A stretch of 64,000 bases of DNA from CAZABC01 sp964483405 (GTDB lineage Bacteria; Chloroflexota; Limnocylindria; Limnocylindrales; CSP1-4): the NCBI GenBank assembly GCA_964483405.1, contig CAZABC010000001.1:124001-188000 (forward strand), read 5' to 3'. Shown in pieces: positions 1 through 7,455 of the stretch (positions are counted from its first letter, which is position 1; each line of letters opens with the position of its first letter). The notes below the pieces were generated by a model, which did no database searches, was not told the DNA's origin, and saw only the letters and a program-made list of their open reading frames with translations. A program made the translations under genes and the position numbers.

Positions 1-969
1 CTCGGACGCGGCGCCGCCCATGACCCCGGCGATGGCGAGCGGCCCGCTGCCGTCGGCGATCACGAGCGTGTCGGGCGTCAGGGCCCGGTCGACGTGGTCG
101 AGCGTCTCGAGGTGCTCGCCATCGCGGGCCGAACGGACGACGATCCTGCCGCCGCTGACGGCGGCGGCATCGAACGTGTGGATCGGCTTCCCGAGCTCGA
201 GCATGACGTAGTTCGACGCATCGACGACGTTGCTGATCGGGCGCATCCCGGCGGCGAGGAGCCGCATCTGGATCCGGTCGGGCGACGGGCCGACCCGGAC
301 ACCGGCGACGTGGCGGCCGACGAACCGCGGGCAGAGTCGTTCGTCGACGACCTCGACGGCGAGCAGGTCGCCGATCGGGCGACCGGCCTCGACGACGTCC
401 GTCTCGGGGAAGCGGAGCGCCGCGCCGGTCGCCGCGGCGACCTCGCGAGCCAGGCCGACGAGGCACAGCGCATCGCCCCGATTGGGCTTCACGTCGACGT
501 CGAGGACGGTGTCGCCGTAGAGGTCCACGAGCGGCCGCCCGACCGGCGTCCCCGCGGGCAGGATCAGGATCCCGTCGGCGTCGGACGTGAGGCCGAGCTC
601 GTCACCCGAGCAGAGCATCCCGTTGCTGACGACACCCATCTTCTCGGTCCGCTCGATCCGCCGGTCGCCGGGGAGCACCGCTCCGGGCAGGGCGACCGGG
701 ACCCGCTGGCCGGGCGCGATGTTCGTCGCCCCGCAGACGACCTCGAGGGGTTCGCCGTCGCCGACGACGACCCGGGTCAGCGACAGCCGGTCGGCGCGCG
801 GGTGCTTCTCGACCGAGAGCAGCTCGCCGACGACGACGTTCCGCCAATCGGCGCCCCACGCCTCGACCTTCCCGACCTCCATGCCGAGCAGCGTCAGGCG
901 CTCCGCGAGGCGGTCGGGCGGCAGGTCGAGTTCGACGTAGTCGGCGAGCCAGGACAGCGGCACCCTCAC
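1..969 (-). CDS. pheT: Phenylalanyl-tRNA synthetase beta subunit (N-terminal part, runs off window)
   Basis: Beta chain of the heterotetrameric PheRS, which charges tRNA-Phe in the cytoplasm. About 323 N-terminal codons are present; the rest lies beyond position 1. The start reads VRVPLSWLADYVELDLPP, the usual PheT opening. It is followed by the EMAP/OB-type tRNA-binding domain (VVVGELLSVEKHPRADRLSL, then VVCGATNIAPGQRVPVALPG) and by the B3/B4 region containing DVDVKPNRGDALCLVGLARE, the family signature. The GTG start at 969 overlaps the pheS stop by 4 nt (GTGA), so the two are translationally coupled; a second in-frame GTG sits 6 nt downstream. Family assignment is secure. Confidence 0.96.
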   Translation of the reverse strand, partial: MRVPLSWLADYVELDLPPDRLAERLTLLGMEVGKVEAWGADWRNVVVGELLSVEKHPRADRLSLTRVVVGDGEPLEVVCGATNIAPGQRVPVALPGAVLPGDRRIERTEKMGVVSNGMLCSGDELGLTSDADGILILPAGTPVGRPLVDLYGDTVLDVDVKPNRGDALCLVGLAREVAAATGAALRFPETDVVEAGRPIGDLLAVEVVDERLCPRFVGRHVAGVRVGPSPDRIQMRLLAAGMRPISNVVDASNYVMLELGKPIHTFDAAAVSGGRIVVRSARDGEHLETLDHVDRALTPDTLVIADGSGPLAIAGVMGGAASE

Positions 970-2006
970 CGGAACTGCTCCAGGAACCGGAGGTCGTTCT
1001 CCATGTACAGGCGGAGGTCGCCGACGGCGTGCCGGAGGTTCGAGATCCGCTCGACCCCCATCCCGAAGGCGAAGCCCTGGTAGCGCTCCGGGTCGAGGCC
1101 ACCGTGTCGGATGACGACCGGGTGGACCATCCCGGCCCCGAGGATCGTCATCCAGCCGGTGCGACTGCAGGCCGGACAGCCGACGCCGTCGCAGACGACG
1201 CATTCGACATCGAAGGCGACCGACGGCTCGGTGAACGGGTAGTAGCCGGGCCGGAAGCGGGTCCGCCGGGTCGCCCCGAAGAGCGCGTGGGCGAACTGGT
1301 CGAGCAGCCCCTTGAGGTCGGCCATCGTCGTCCCCTCGTCGACCATGAGGCCTTCGACCTGGAAGAACTCGAAGGCGTGCGAGGCGTCGACCGCCTCGTA
1401 CCGGAAGCACCGCCCAGGCAGGAGGGCACGGATCGGCGGCGTCTCGTCGTGCATCACCCGGATCTGGCCGGGCGAGGTGTGCGTCCGGAGGAGGTGACCG
1501 TCGATGTCGACGTAGAGCGTGTCCCAGAGGTCGCGGGCCGGGTGGTCCGGCGGGATGTTGAGCATCTGGAAGTTGCGGACGTCGTCCTCGACCTCGGGTC
1601 CCTCGTAGACGACGAAGCCGAACTGGCCGAACACCTCGGCGATGACGGCGATCGTCTCGTGGATCGGGTGGAGCGAGCCCCGGGCGATCGGGCGCCCGGG
1701 GGTCGTGACGTCGACGGTCTCGGCCGCCAGGCGGGCGGCGAGACCGGCCGTGGCCAGCGCGTCGCGGCGGGACGCGAAGGCCCGTTCGAGCGCCGACCGG
1801 ACCGGGTTGACGAGCGCCCCGACCCTCGGTCGGTCGTCGGCCGGCAGCGCCCCGATCCCGCGCAGGACGAGCGTCAGCGAGCCCTTCTTGCCGAGCGTCG
1901 CAACCTCGAGCGCGTCGAGCGCATGGAGATCGGGCGCCGAGGCCACGTCGGCGAGCGCCGTGGCCTCGAGCGTCTCGAGCTGGCGGGTCAGGTCAGCGAG
2001 CTCCAC
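966..2006 (-). CDS. pheS: Phenylalanyl-tRNA synthetase alpha subunit
   Basis: Catalytic alpha subunit of PheRS, 346 aa, a usual length. An N-terminal coiled-coil arm (about residues 1-90) precedes the class II core. Motif 2 is visible as FRYEAVDASHAFEFFQVEG (201-219), the phenylalanine-pocket segment as GYYPFTEPS (254-262) and motif 3 as GMGVERI (315-321). Cysteines 269, 272, 277 and 280 form a CxxC-x4-CxxC knuckle just before TGWMTILGAGMVHP, a variant also known in other bacterial PheS proteins. The start is GTG at 2006 with a GGGGAGG ribosome site about 5 nt upstream. It is the penultimate gene of the infC-rpmI-rplT-pheST unit. Confidence 0.97.
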   Translation of the reverse strand: MELADLTRQLETLEATALADVASAPDLHALDALEVATLGKKGSLTLVLRGIGALPADDRPRVGALVNPVRSALERAFASRRDALATAGLAARLAAETVDVTTPGRPIARGSLHPIHETIAVIAEVFGQFGFVVYEGPEVEDDVRNFQMLNIPPDHPARDLWDTLYVDIDGHLLRTHTSPGQIRVMHDETPPIRALLPGRCFRYEAVDASHAFEFFQVEGLMVDEGTTMADLKGLLDQFAHALFGATRRTRFRPGYYPFTEPSVAFDVECVVCDGVGCPACSRTGWMTILGAGMVHPVVIRHGGLDPERYQGFAFGMGVERISNLRHAVGDLRLYMENDLRFLEQFR

Positions 2007-2026
2007 GGTCCTCCCCGGGAATCGAC

Positions 2027-2059
2027 GGACCCTCGAGCTCGCCGGCGAGTCGAGGGTCC
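2027..2059 (-). other. Hairpin between rplT and pheS
   Basis: A perfect 10-bp inverted repeat (2027-2036 with 2050-2059) enclosing a 13-nt loop lies in the 79-nt gap between rplT and pheS. There is no U-run after it. In E. coli the same spot holds the pheM attenuator, so an attenuator or processing site is possible, but no leader peptide is visible here. Confidence 0.45.
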
Positions 2060-2085
2060 GCGGGCGCGAGCGCGGCCGGCGTCGG

Positions 2086-2436
2086 TCAGGCGCCCCGCGC
2101 CACCTCGACGAGGCGCGCGAACGTGCCCGCGTCGCGGACGGCGAGATCGGCGAGGACCTTCCGGTCGAGCGCCACCTCGGCCCGCCGGAGGCCGGCGACG
2201 AAGCGCCCGTAGGTCATGCCGTGCTGACGGGCCCCGGCGTTGATCCGGATGATCCACAGCTGGCGGAACTGGCGCTTCCGGGCCTTCCGGTCGCGCGTGG
2301 CGTAGGCCAGGGCGTGCAGCTGCGCCTCGCGGGCCGGCTTGATCAGCCGAGAGCGCGTGCCTCGCCGGCCCTCCGCGGCCTCGAGGAGCCGCTTGTGTCG
2401 TCGGTGCGCCGTGACGCCCCGCTTGACTCGGGTCAT
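2086..2436 (-). CDS. rplT: 50S ribosomal protein L20
   Basis: Ribosomal large-subunit protein of 116 aa that binds 23S rRNA early in assembly. The sequence begins MTRVKRGVTAHRRHKRLLEA and continues with the very basic RKRQFRQLWIIRINAGARQHG block typical of L20. It lies 10 nt after rpmI in the conserved infC-rpmI-rplT order. In enterobacteria and bacilli L20 or IF3 binds the mRNA leader of this operon and represses it; no such leader structure was identified here. Confidence 0.98.
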   Translation of the reverse strand: MTRVKRGVTAHRRHKRLLEAAEGRRGTRSRLIKPAREAQLHALAYATRDRKARKRQFRQLWIIRINAGARQHGMTYGRFVAGLRRAEVALDRKVLADLAVRDAGTFARLVEVARGA

Positions 2437-2446
2437 CGGATCCTTC

Positions 2447-2644
2447 CTACAGGTACGGGAGCAGGCGACGGACCTGCTTCGCGTGCTCGCCGCCGATGAC
2501 CGCCTTGCCGGCGTACCGGCGCGTCCGACGGGACGACTTGATCTCGAGGTGGTGCCCCCGCCACGACTTGACGCGGATCACCTTGCCGCTGCCGGTGACG
2601 CCGATCCGCTTCGCCGCGGCCTTGTGGGACTTCATCTTGGGCAC
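2447..2644 (-). CDS. rpmI: 50S ribosomal protein L35
   Basis: Small ribosomal protein of 65 aa. The N-terminus MPKMKSHKAAAKRIGVTGSG and the C-terminal block KQVRRLLPYL match the L35 family over its full length. It sits 7 nt downstream of infC and 10 nt upstream of rplT, the near-universal bacterial arrangement, so it is certainly part of the same transcript. Confidence 0.98.
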   Translation of the reverse strand: MPKMKSHKAAAKRIGVTGSGKVIRVKSWRGHHLEIKSSRRTRRYAGKAVIGGEHAKQVRRLLPYL

Positions 2645-2651
2645 CGCTGCC

Positions 2652-3326
2652 TCACTCTCCTGTCGCGGCTGCCGCTTCCGGCTCGGGCGCGGGTCCCGCC
2701 ACGGGGGCTGGGTCTGGCGTCTGGGCGGCTGCTGGCACTTGGTCGGCTGCTGTCGTCTCGGCGGCCGTCTCGGGCCTGGCCTTCTTCGGTTCCGTCTTCA
2801 CGTCGGTCGCCTTCGGCTTGTGGGTCGAGGCGACCGTCAGGTGCATCGACCGGCCCTCCATGAGGGGGGCTCGCTCGACGGTCCCGTGCTCCTCGATCCG
2901 TTTGACGAACCGCTCGAGCAGGGCCCGGCCGATCTCCGGGTGGGTGAGCTCCCGACCACGGAACTGGACCGTCACCTTGATGCGATCGCCGTCCTCGAGG
3001 AACTCGATCGCGCGATGGACCTTCGTATCGAAGTCGCCGACGCCGATCTTCGGGCGGAGGCGGACCTCCTTGAACTCGACGGCCCGGGACCGGCGCTTGG
3101 CTTCCTTGTCGCGTTTGGCCAGCTCGTACTTGTACTGGCCGTAGTCCAGGAACCGAACGACCGGCGGGGACGCCATCGGGGCGACCTCGACGAGGTCGAA
3201 ACCTCGTTCCTGCGCCATCGTGAGCGCCTGGACCGTCGGCATGACGCCCAGCTGGCTCCCGTTCTCGTCGACGACCCGGACATTCGCGATCCGGATCATC
3301 TGGTTGACGCGCAGGTCTCGGCTGAT
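2652..3326 (-). CDS. infC: Translation initiation factor IF-3, probable ATC start
   Basis: IF-3 prevents premature 70S formation and proofreads the start codon. The N-domain (ISRDLRVNQMIRIANVRVVD, then a YGQYKYELAKR linker) and the C-domain (KEVRLRPKIGVGDFDTKVHRA, GRELTHPEIG) are both complete, followed by a Pro/Ala/Glu-rich tail of about 40 residues. The conserved protein starts at a TISRD segment where no ATG, GTG or TTG exists. An ATC codon at 3326-3324 has an AAGGGG ribosome site exactly 6 nt upstream. Non-canonical infC starts (AUU in E. coli) let IF-3 autoregulate its own synthesis, so I place the start there. The alternative is an in-frame GTG about 20 codons upstream with a poorly spaced site. 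The product would be 224 aa. Confidence 0.9.
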   Translation of the reverse strand: MSRDLRVNQMIRIANVRVVDENGSQLGVMPTVQALTMAQERGFDLVEVAPMASPPVVRFLDYGQYKYELAKRDKEAKRRSRAVEFKEVRLRPKIGVGDFDTKVHRAIEFLEDGDRIKVTVQFRGRELTHPEIGRALLERFVKRIEEHGTVERAPLMEGRSMHLTVASTHKPKATDVKTEPKKARPETAAETTAADQVPAAAQTPDPAPVAGPAPEPEAAAATGE

Positions 3327-3404
3327 GGTCGACCCCTTCGTACGGCTGCGTGATCCCAGAGGCGGACAGGCGAAGACGAACACGCTCCGTCGGACCGCCG
3401 CGGG

Positions 3405-3434
3405 AGGATAGCACAGGGTCTCGCGGACCCGCAA
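3405..3434 (-). promoter_or_regulatory. Predicted promoter of the infC-rpmI-rplT-pheST unit
   Basis: TTGCGG (3429-3434) and TATCCT (3405-3410) are separated by 18 nt on the minus strand. They lie about 80 nt before the infC start, inside the 156-nt gap after thrS. This is one of the few places in the window with both a -35-like and a -10-like element. Confidence 0.45.
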
Positions 3435-3482
3435 CGGAGCCCGACCCCGAGCGCCTCGGCGCGGCGCTCGGCCGGCGTGGCG

Positions 3483-5321
3483 TCAGTCCGGCCGGCGCTC
3501 GCGGGCCTCGGCGGCGAGCCGCTCGGCGAGCTCCGCCCAGGCCACGCCCTGCTCCTGGCTCCCGTCGCGCCGGCGGACCGAGGCGACCCGGCCCTCGACC
3601 TCGCGGTCGCCGAGGATGACCATCACCGGCACCTTCTGCTCCTGGGCCAGCCGGATCTTGTTCTGCATCCTGGCGTCGGACCCATCCACCTCGACGAACC
3701 GCAGGCCAGCGCCCCGCAGCTCGTCGGCGAGCGCGCGCGCCGGGTCGATGTGGCGATCGGCGATCGGGATGACGACGACCTGGACCGGCGCCAGCCAGAG
3801 CGGGAACGCCCCGCCGTAGTGCTCGACGAGGATGCCGATGAATCGTTCGAGCGAGCCGTAGACGGCACGGTGGATGGCGATCGGGCGCTGCGGCTGGCCG
3901 GCTTCGTCGATGTACTCGAGGTCGAAGCGCTCCGGGAGCATCACGAGGTCGACCTGGAACGTCGCCGTCTGCCATGACCGACCGAGGGCGTCCTCGACGT
4001 GGATGTCGATCTTCGGCGCGTAGAACGCGCCGTCCTTCGGCTTGAGCGACCACTGCATCCCCGACCGGTCGAGGGCCTCGCGGATGAGGGCCTCGGCCCG
4101 CTCCCAGAGGGCCGGGTCGCCGAGCGCCTTGTCCGGCTTCGTCCCGAACTTGAGCTCGGGCGTCAGGCCGAACCAGGCGTAGACCTCCTCGACCTCGCCG
4201 AGGAGCGCCGCGATCTCGTCGCCCAGCTGGTCGGGCCGGACGTAGATGTGGGAGTCGTCCTGGATGAACTGGCGGACGCGAGTCAGGCCGGAGAGGGTGC
4301 CGGACCGTTCGTTGCGGTGGAGGCGGCCGTACTCGGAGAAGCGCAGGGGGAGGTCGCGGTACGAGCGGAGGTGGCTCCGGTAGACGATCGTCGACTCGGG
4401 GCAGTTCATCGGCTTGAGCGAGAACGTCTGCCCCTCGGACTCGATGAGGAACATGTTGTCGCGGTACAGGTCCCAGTGGCCCGACTGCCGCCACAGTCGC
4501 TCGCTGACGACCATCGGCGTGCTGACCTCGTCGTAGCCGCGCCGCTCCTGGAGCTCGAGCATGGCCGACTCCAGCGTCCGCCACAGGCGCTGCCCCTTCG
4601 GGTGCCAGAAGGCCGCGCCGGGGCTGACGTCGTGGAAGCTGTACAGGTCGAGCTGGACGCCGAGTCGGCGGTGGTCGCGCTTCTTCGCCTCCGCCCGCCG
4701 CCACAGGTGGCGGTCGAGCTCCTCCTGCGTCGGCCAGACGGTGCCGTAGATCCGCTGGAGCATCGGCCGCTTCTCGTCGCCCCGCCAGTAGGCCCCGGCG
4801 ACCGCCAGGAGCTTGAACGGTCCGATCCGGCCGGTGGAGGCGACGTGCGGACCCTTGCACAGGTCGCTGAAGTCGCCGTGCTCGTAGAACGTCGTCACCG
4901 GCGGGGCCGCGCCGTCGGCGGCGGCGCGGGCGGCGAGGTCGTCGAGGATCTCGACCTTGTACGACTGGCCGGCCGACTCGGCCGTCGCCCGCGCCTCGGC
5001 GAACGACCGCTCGACCCGCACGAACGGGTGGTCCGCGGCGACGCTCTCCGCCATCCGCGTCTCGATGGTCGCGAGGTCGTCGGGGGTGAGCGGACGGGGG
5101 AGATCGAAGTCGTAGTAGAAGCCGTCCTCGATCGCCGGCCCGATGCCGAGCCGGGCGCCCGGGAAGAGCGCCAGGACGGCCTCCGCCATGACATGGGCGG
5201 CCGAGTGCCGCATCGGGCCGAGCTCGCCGTGCTCGTCGTGGACGCCGGCGTCGAGCAGCTCATCCGCCGAGCCGCGCTCGGGTGCCTCGAAGACGTCCTC
5301 GTCCTCGCGTCCGTCGACCAT
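3483..5321 (-). CDS. thrS: Threonyl-tRNA synthetase lacking the TGS domain
   Basis: Charges tRNA-Thr; 612 aa. The usual N-terminal TGS domain is absent: only about 36 acidic residues precede the editing domain, whose zinc-type motif is H39-x3-H43 with C155/H159 (CKGPHV). The class II core carries motif 1 (FWHPKGQRLWRTLE, from 238), the zinc cysteine C307 (KPMNCPES), motif 2 (RFSEYGRLHRNE) and motif 3 (GSLERFIGILVEHYGG), and the C-terminal anticodon domain is complete. The start is ATG at 5321 with GGGAGG upstream, directly after a T-box leader. TGS-less ThrRS is known from some lineages, so this is probably natural. Confidence 0.96.
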   Translation of the reverse strand: MVDGREDEDVFEAPERGSADELLDAGVHDEHGELGPMRHSAAHVMAEAVLALFPGARLGIGPAIEDGFYYDFDLPRPLTPDDLATIETRMAESVAADHPFVRVERSFAEARATAESAGQSYKVEILDDLAARAAADGAAPPVTTFYEHGDFSDLCKGPHVASTGRIGPFKLLAVAGAYWRGDEKRPMLQRIYGTVWPTQEELDRHLWRRAEAKKRDHRRLGVQLDLYSFHDVSPGAAFWHPKGQRLWRTLESAMLELQERRGYDEVSTPMVVSERLWRQSGHWDLYRDNMFLIESEGQTFSLKPMNCPESTIVYRSHLRSYRDLPLRFSEYGRLHRNERSGTLSGLTRVRQFIQDDSHIYVRPDQLGDEIAALLGEVEEVYAWFGLTPELKFGTKPDKALGDPALWERAEALIREALDRSGMQWSLKPKDGAFYAPKIDIHVEDALGRSWQTATFQVDLVMLPERFDLEYIDEAGQPQRPIAIHRAVYGSLERFIGILVEHYGGAFPLWLAPVQVVVIPIADRHIDPARALADELRGAGLRFVEVDGSDARMQNKIRLAQEQKVPVMVILGDREVEGRVASVRRRDGSQEQGVAWAELAERLAAEARERRPD

Positions 5322-5340
5322 CTCATCCTCCCGGAATCAC

Positions 5341-5566
5341 GCGACCTCTCGCCCACAAACGGGACGAGAGGTCGTCTCCCGCGGTCCCACCCGCCTTCGG
5401 CGCCAGATGGCGCCGCGCTCGAGCCGCGCTAACGGGCGGATCCCGGGCCGGTTCGCCGGCCGCTCGCGGGTGGTGCCGGGTCGGTCGAGGCCGCCGGGCT
5501 CGCAGCCGTGACCCGGCTCTCTGGAGGTCCATCCCGATCGGGCGCGTCCCGCTCGACGCGTTCATC
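5341..5566 (-). promoter_or_regulatory. T-box riboswitch leader of thrS
   Basis: The 247-nt leader between tRNA-Val and thrS carries T-box hallmarks on the minus strand. The stem I apical element AGAGAGCCGGG with a GGCTGCGAGCCCGG partner lies at about 5490-5523. A candidate threonine specifier ACC followed by G lies near 5483. The T-box core GGGTGGGACCGCGG, matching the family consensus GGGTGGNACCGCG, lies at about 5379-5392. A final 12-bp hairpin (CTCTCGTCCC arm paired with GGGCGAGAG) ends about 20 nt before the thrS ATG. Uncharged tRNA-Thr would pair with TGGG in the bulge and favour expression. The U-tract after the hairpin is missing, so the output could be transcriptional or translational. 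Confidence 0.85.
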
Positions 5567-5568
5567 TC

Positions 5569-5645
5569 TGGTGGGCGGTACAGGACTTGAACCTGTGACC
5601 TCATGCATGTCAAGCATGCGCTCTGACCAACTGAGCTAACCGCCC
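5569..5645 (-). tRNA. tRNA-Val (GAC)
   Basis: A complete cloverleaf of 77 nt including an encoded CCA end. The acceptor stem is GGGCGGT/ACCGCCC, the D stem GCTC/GAGC, the anticodon stem CATGC/GCATG with loop TTGACAT (anticodon GAC), and the T arm ACAGG-TTCAAGT-CCTGT. It lies directly upstream of the thrS T-box leader on the same strand and may share its transcript. Confidence 0.97.
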
Positions 5646-5657
5646 TGGCAGGGCGGG

Positions 5658-5663
5658 ATTGTA
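5658..5663 (-). promoter_or_regulatory. -10 box of tRNA-Val
   Basis: TACAAT on the minus strand, 12 nt before the tRNA 5' end; no convincing -35 element. It is divergent from the methyltransferase promoter at 5694. Confidence 0.5.
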
Positions 5664-5693
5664 GCGCACGTGCCGCTGCAGGTCCGGGCGGAC

Positions 5694-5699
5694 TACGAT
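5694..5699 (+). promoter_or_regulatory. -10 box giving a leaderless mRNA
   Basis: TACGAT followed by exactly 6 nt and then the ATG of the methyltransferase gene at 5706. Transcription would begin at or next to the start codon. Confidence 0.55.
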
Positions 5700-5705
5700 C
5701 GGCGC

Positions 5706-6599
5706 ATGGCCGACCCATCCCCTGACCCGGGTCCCGACGCTCTCGACGCGGCCGGGGACGTCGCGCTCGTCGACGTCGGGGACGACCGGCGGCTCGATGC
5801 CCTCGGCGAGCACCTCGTCGACCGACCGTCCGGGGGCGCTCCGTGGCCGCCTCGCGACCCCGCCGGCTGGGCGGCGGCCGACCTGCGCTACGACCCCGCC
5901 GCCGGCCCCGCCGGCCGCTGGGCCTCGGCCGGCCCCCTGCCCAAACGGTGGGTCGTGTCCCTGGCGGGCCTGCGGATCGAGCTGCGGCCCGCGGCCGGCG
6001 GCCAGGTCGGGCTGTTCGCCGAGCACGCCGCCCATTGGCCATGGCTGGCCGACCGCATCGCGGCCCGCGCCCCCGAGGCGGCGCCGGTCCGCGTCCTCCA
6101 CCTGTTCGCCTACACCGGGGCCACCACGCTCGCCCTCGCCCGGGCCGGCGCCGCCGTCGCCCACGTCGACGCGAGCCGCCCGGCGGTCGCGTGGGCCCGG
6201 CGGAACGCGTCGCTCAGCGCGCTCGACGCCGCGCCGATCCGCTGGCTCGTCGACGACGCGGCGGCGTTCGTCGCCCGCGAAGCGCGTCGCGGCACCCGGT
6301 ACGCCGGCATCGTGCTCGACCCGCCCTCGTACGGCCACGGACCCGGCGGTCGGCCCTGGCGTCTCGTCGATGACCTCGACGCGCTGCTGGTGGCCTGCGC
6401 CGCCATCGCAGGCCCGGGAGCGTTCGTCCTGCTGACGGCGCACACCCAGGGGGAGGACGCCGGCCGGCTCGCGGGGCGCCTGGCCGGGGCGTTCGACGTC
6501 CCGGCAGCGGCGGTCGATGCCGGGCCGCAGGAACTCGTCGCGAGATCGGGCGCCAGGCTGCGCGCCGGGTCGTTCGCTCGCATCATGGGCGACGCATGA
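5706..6599 (+). CDS. Class I SAM-dependent rRNA methyltransferase (RlmI/RlmK-like)
   Basis: Predicted RNA-cytosine methyltransferase of 297 aa. The Rossmann core shows the SAM loop VLHLFAYTGATTLALARAGA, an acidic ribose contact (HVDASRPAV) and the catalytic DPPSYG motif typical of the RlmI/RlmK family. The N-terminal half contains the RWASAGPLPKRWVV and IELRPAAGGQVGLFAEHAAHW elements seen in that family before the SAM domain; a PUA domain is not evident. I chose ATG at 5706 because a TACGAT box lies 6 nt before it, although an in-frame ATG exists 12 codons upstream. The stop overlaps the next gene by 4 nt (ATGA). The RNA target is not determined. Confidence 0.85.
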   Translation: MADPSPDPGPDALDAAGDVALVDVGDDRRLDALGEHLVDRPSGGAPWPPRDPAGWAAADLRYDPAAGPAGRWASAGPLPKRWVVSLAGLRIELRPAAGGQVGLFAEHAAHWPWLADRIAARAPEAAPVRVLHLFAYTGATTLALARAGAAVAHVDASRPAVAWARRNASLSALDAAPIRWLVDDAAAFVAREARRGTRYAGIVLDPPSYGHGPGGRPWRLVDDLDALLVACAAIAGPGAFVLLTAHTQGEDAGRLAGRLAGAFDVPAAAVDAGPQELVARSGARLRAGSFARIMGDA

Positions 6600-7420
6600 G
6601 CGCTGCCCCGCCCGACCCGACCCCGGCGATCGCGAGCCCGGCCAACCCCCGGGTGAAGGCCCTCGTCCGGCTCCGTGATCGCGCCGAGCGCGACCGGGTC
6701 GGCCGGACGCTCGTCGACGGGATCCGCGAGACGGTGCGGGCGCTCGACGCCGGCCTCCCGATCGACGCGGTGTACGCCGGACCGGGCGTCGCCGATCGGA
6801 TCGAGGGTCGCGAGCTGCTCGCCCGCCTGGCCGCCGCCGGCGTGCCGATCGTCGGCGTGTCCGCGGGGGTCGCCGAGCGGATCGCGTACGGCTCGCGGGC
6901 CGATGGGGTCGTGGCGGTCGTCACGCCGCCCTCGATCGACCTCGGCCGGCTGTCGCTGCCCCGACCCGCCCCGCTCGTCCTCGTCCTCGACGGCATCGAG
7001 AAGCCGGGCAACGTCGGGGCCGCCCTCCGGAGCGCGGATGGCGCCGGTGCCGACGCGGTCGTCCTCTCCGGGCCGCGGACCGACCCCTGGAACCCCAACG
7101 CGATCCGGGCGAGCCTCGGGACCATCCTGTCGGTCCCGGTCGCGGCCGCGACGAGCCCGCTGGTGGTCGACTGGTGCCGGGCCGAGGGGCTCGCGATGGT
7201 CGCGGCGCGCGTCGGCGCGGCTCGGTCGTACACGAGCGTCGATCTCCGTGGGCCCTGTGCGATCGTGCTCGGGAGCGAGGCGGGCGGCCTCGGCGCCGCC
7301 TGGGCGACCGACGATGTCGTCGGCGTCTCGATCCCGATGCGGGGCCGGGCCGACAGCTTGAACGTGTCCGTCGCGGCCGCGGTCCTCCTCTACGAGGCGC
7401 GTCGCCAGCGAGACGGCTGA
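6596..7420 (+). CDS. TrmH/SpoU-family RNA 2'-O-methyltransferase
   Basis: SPOUT-class RNA ribose methyltransferase of 274 aa. The N-terminal substrate-binding domain starts NPRVKALVRLRDRAERDRVG. The knotted SPOUT domain carries the three family motifs: motif 1 LDGIEKPGNVGAALRSADG, motif 2 AIVLGSEAGGLGAAW and motif 3 VSIPMRGRADSLNVSVAAAV. It is coupled to the preceding methyltransferase by an ATGA overlap, so both are probably rRNA or tRNA modification enzymes made together. The exact nucleotide target cannot be told from sequence. Confidence 0.92.
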   Translation: MSAAPPDPTPAIASPANPRVKALVRLRDRAERDRVGRTLVDGIRETVRALDAGLPIDAVYAGPGVADRIEGRELLARLAAAGVPIVGVSAGVAERIAYGSRADGVVAVVTPPSIDLGRLSLPRPAPLVLVLDGIEKPGNVGAALRSADGAGADAVVLSGPRTDPWNPNAIRASLGTILSVPVAAATSPLVVDWCRAEGLAMVAARVGAARSYTSVDLRGPCAIVLGSEAGGLGAAWATDDVVGVSIPMRGRADSLNVSVAAAVLLYEARRQRDG

Positions 7421-7455
7421 CGATCGAGCCGACCGACAGCCGCCGCCGGCCGTGC

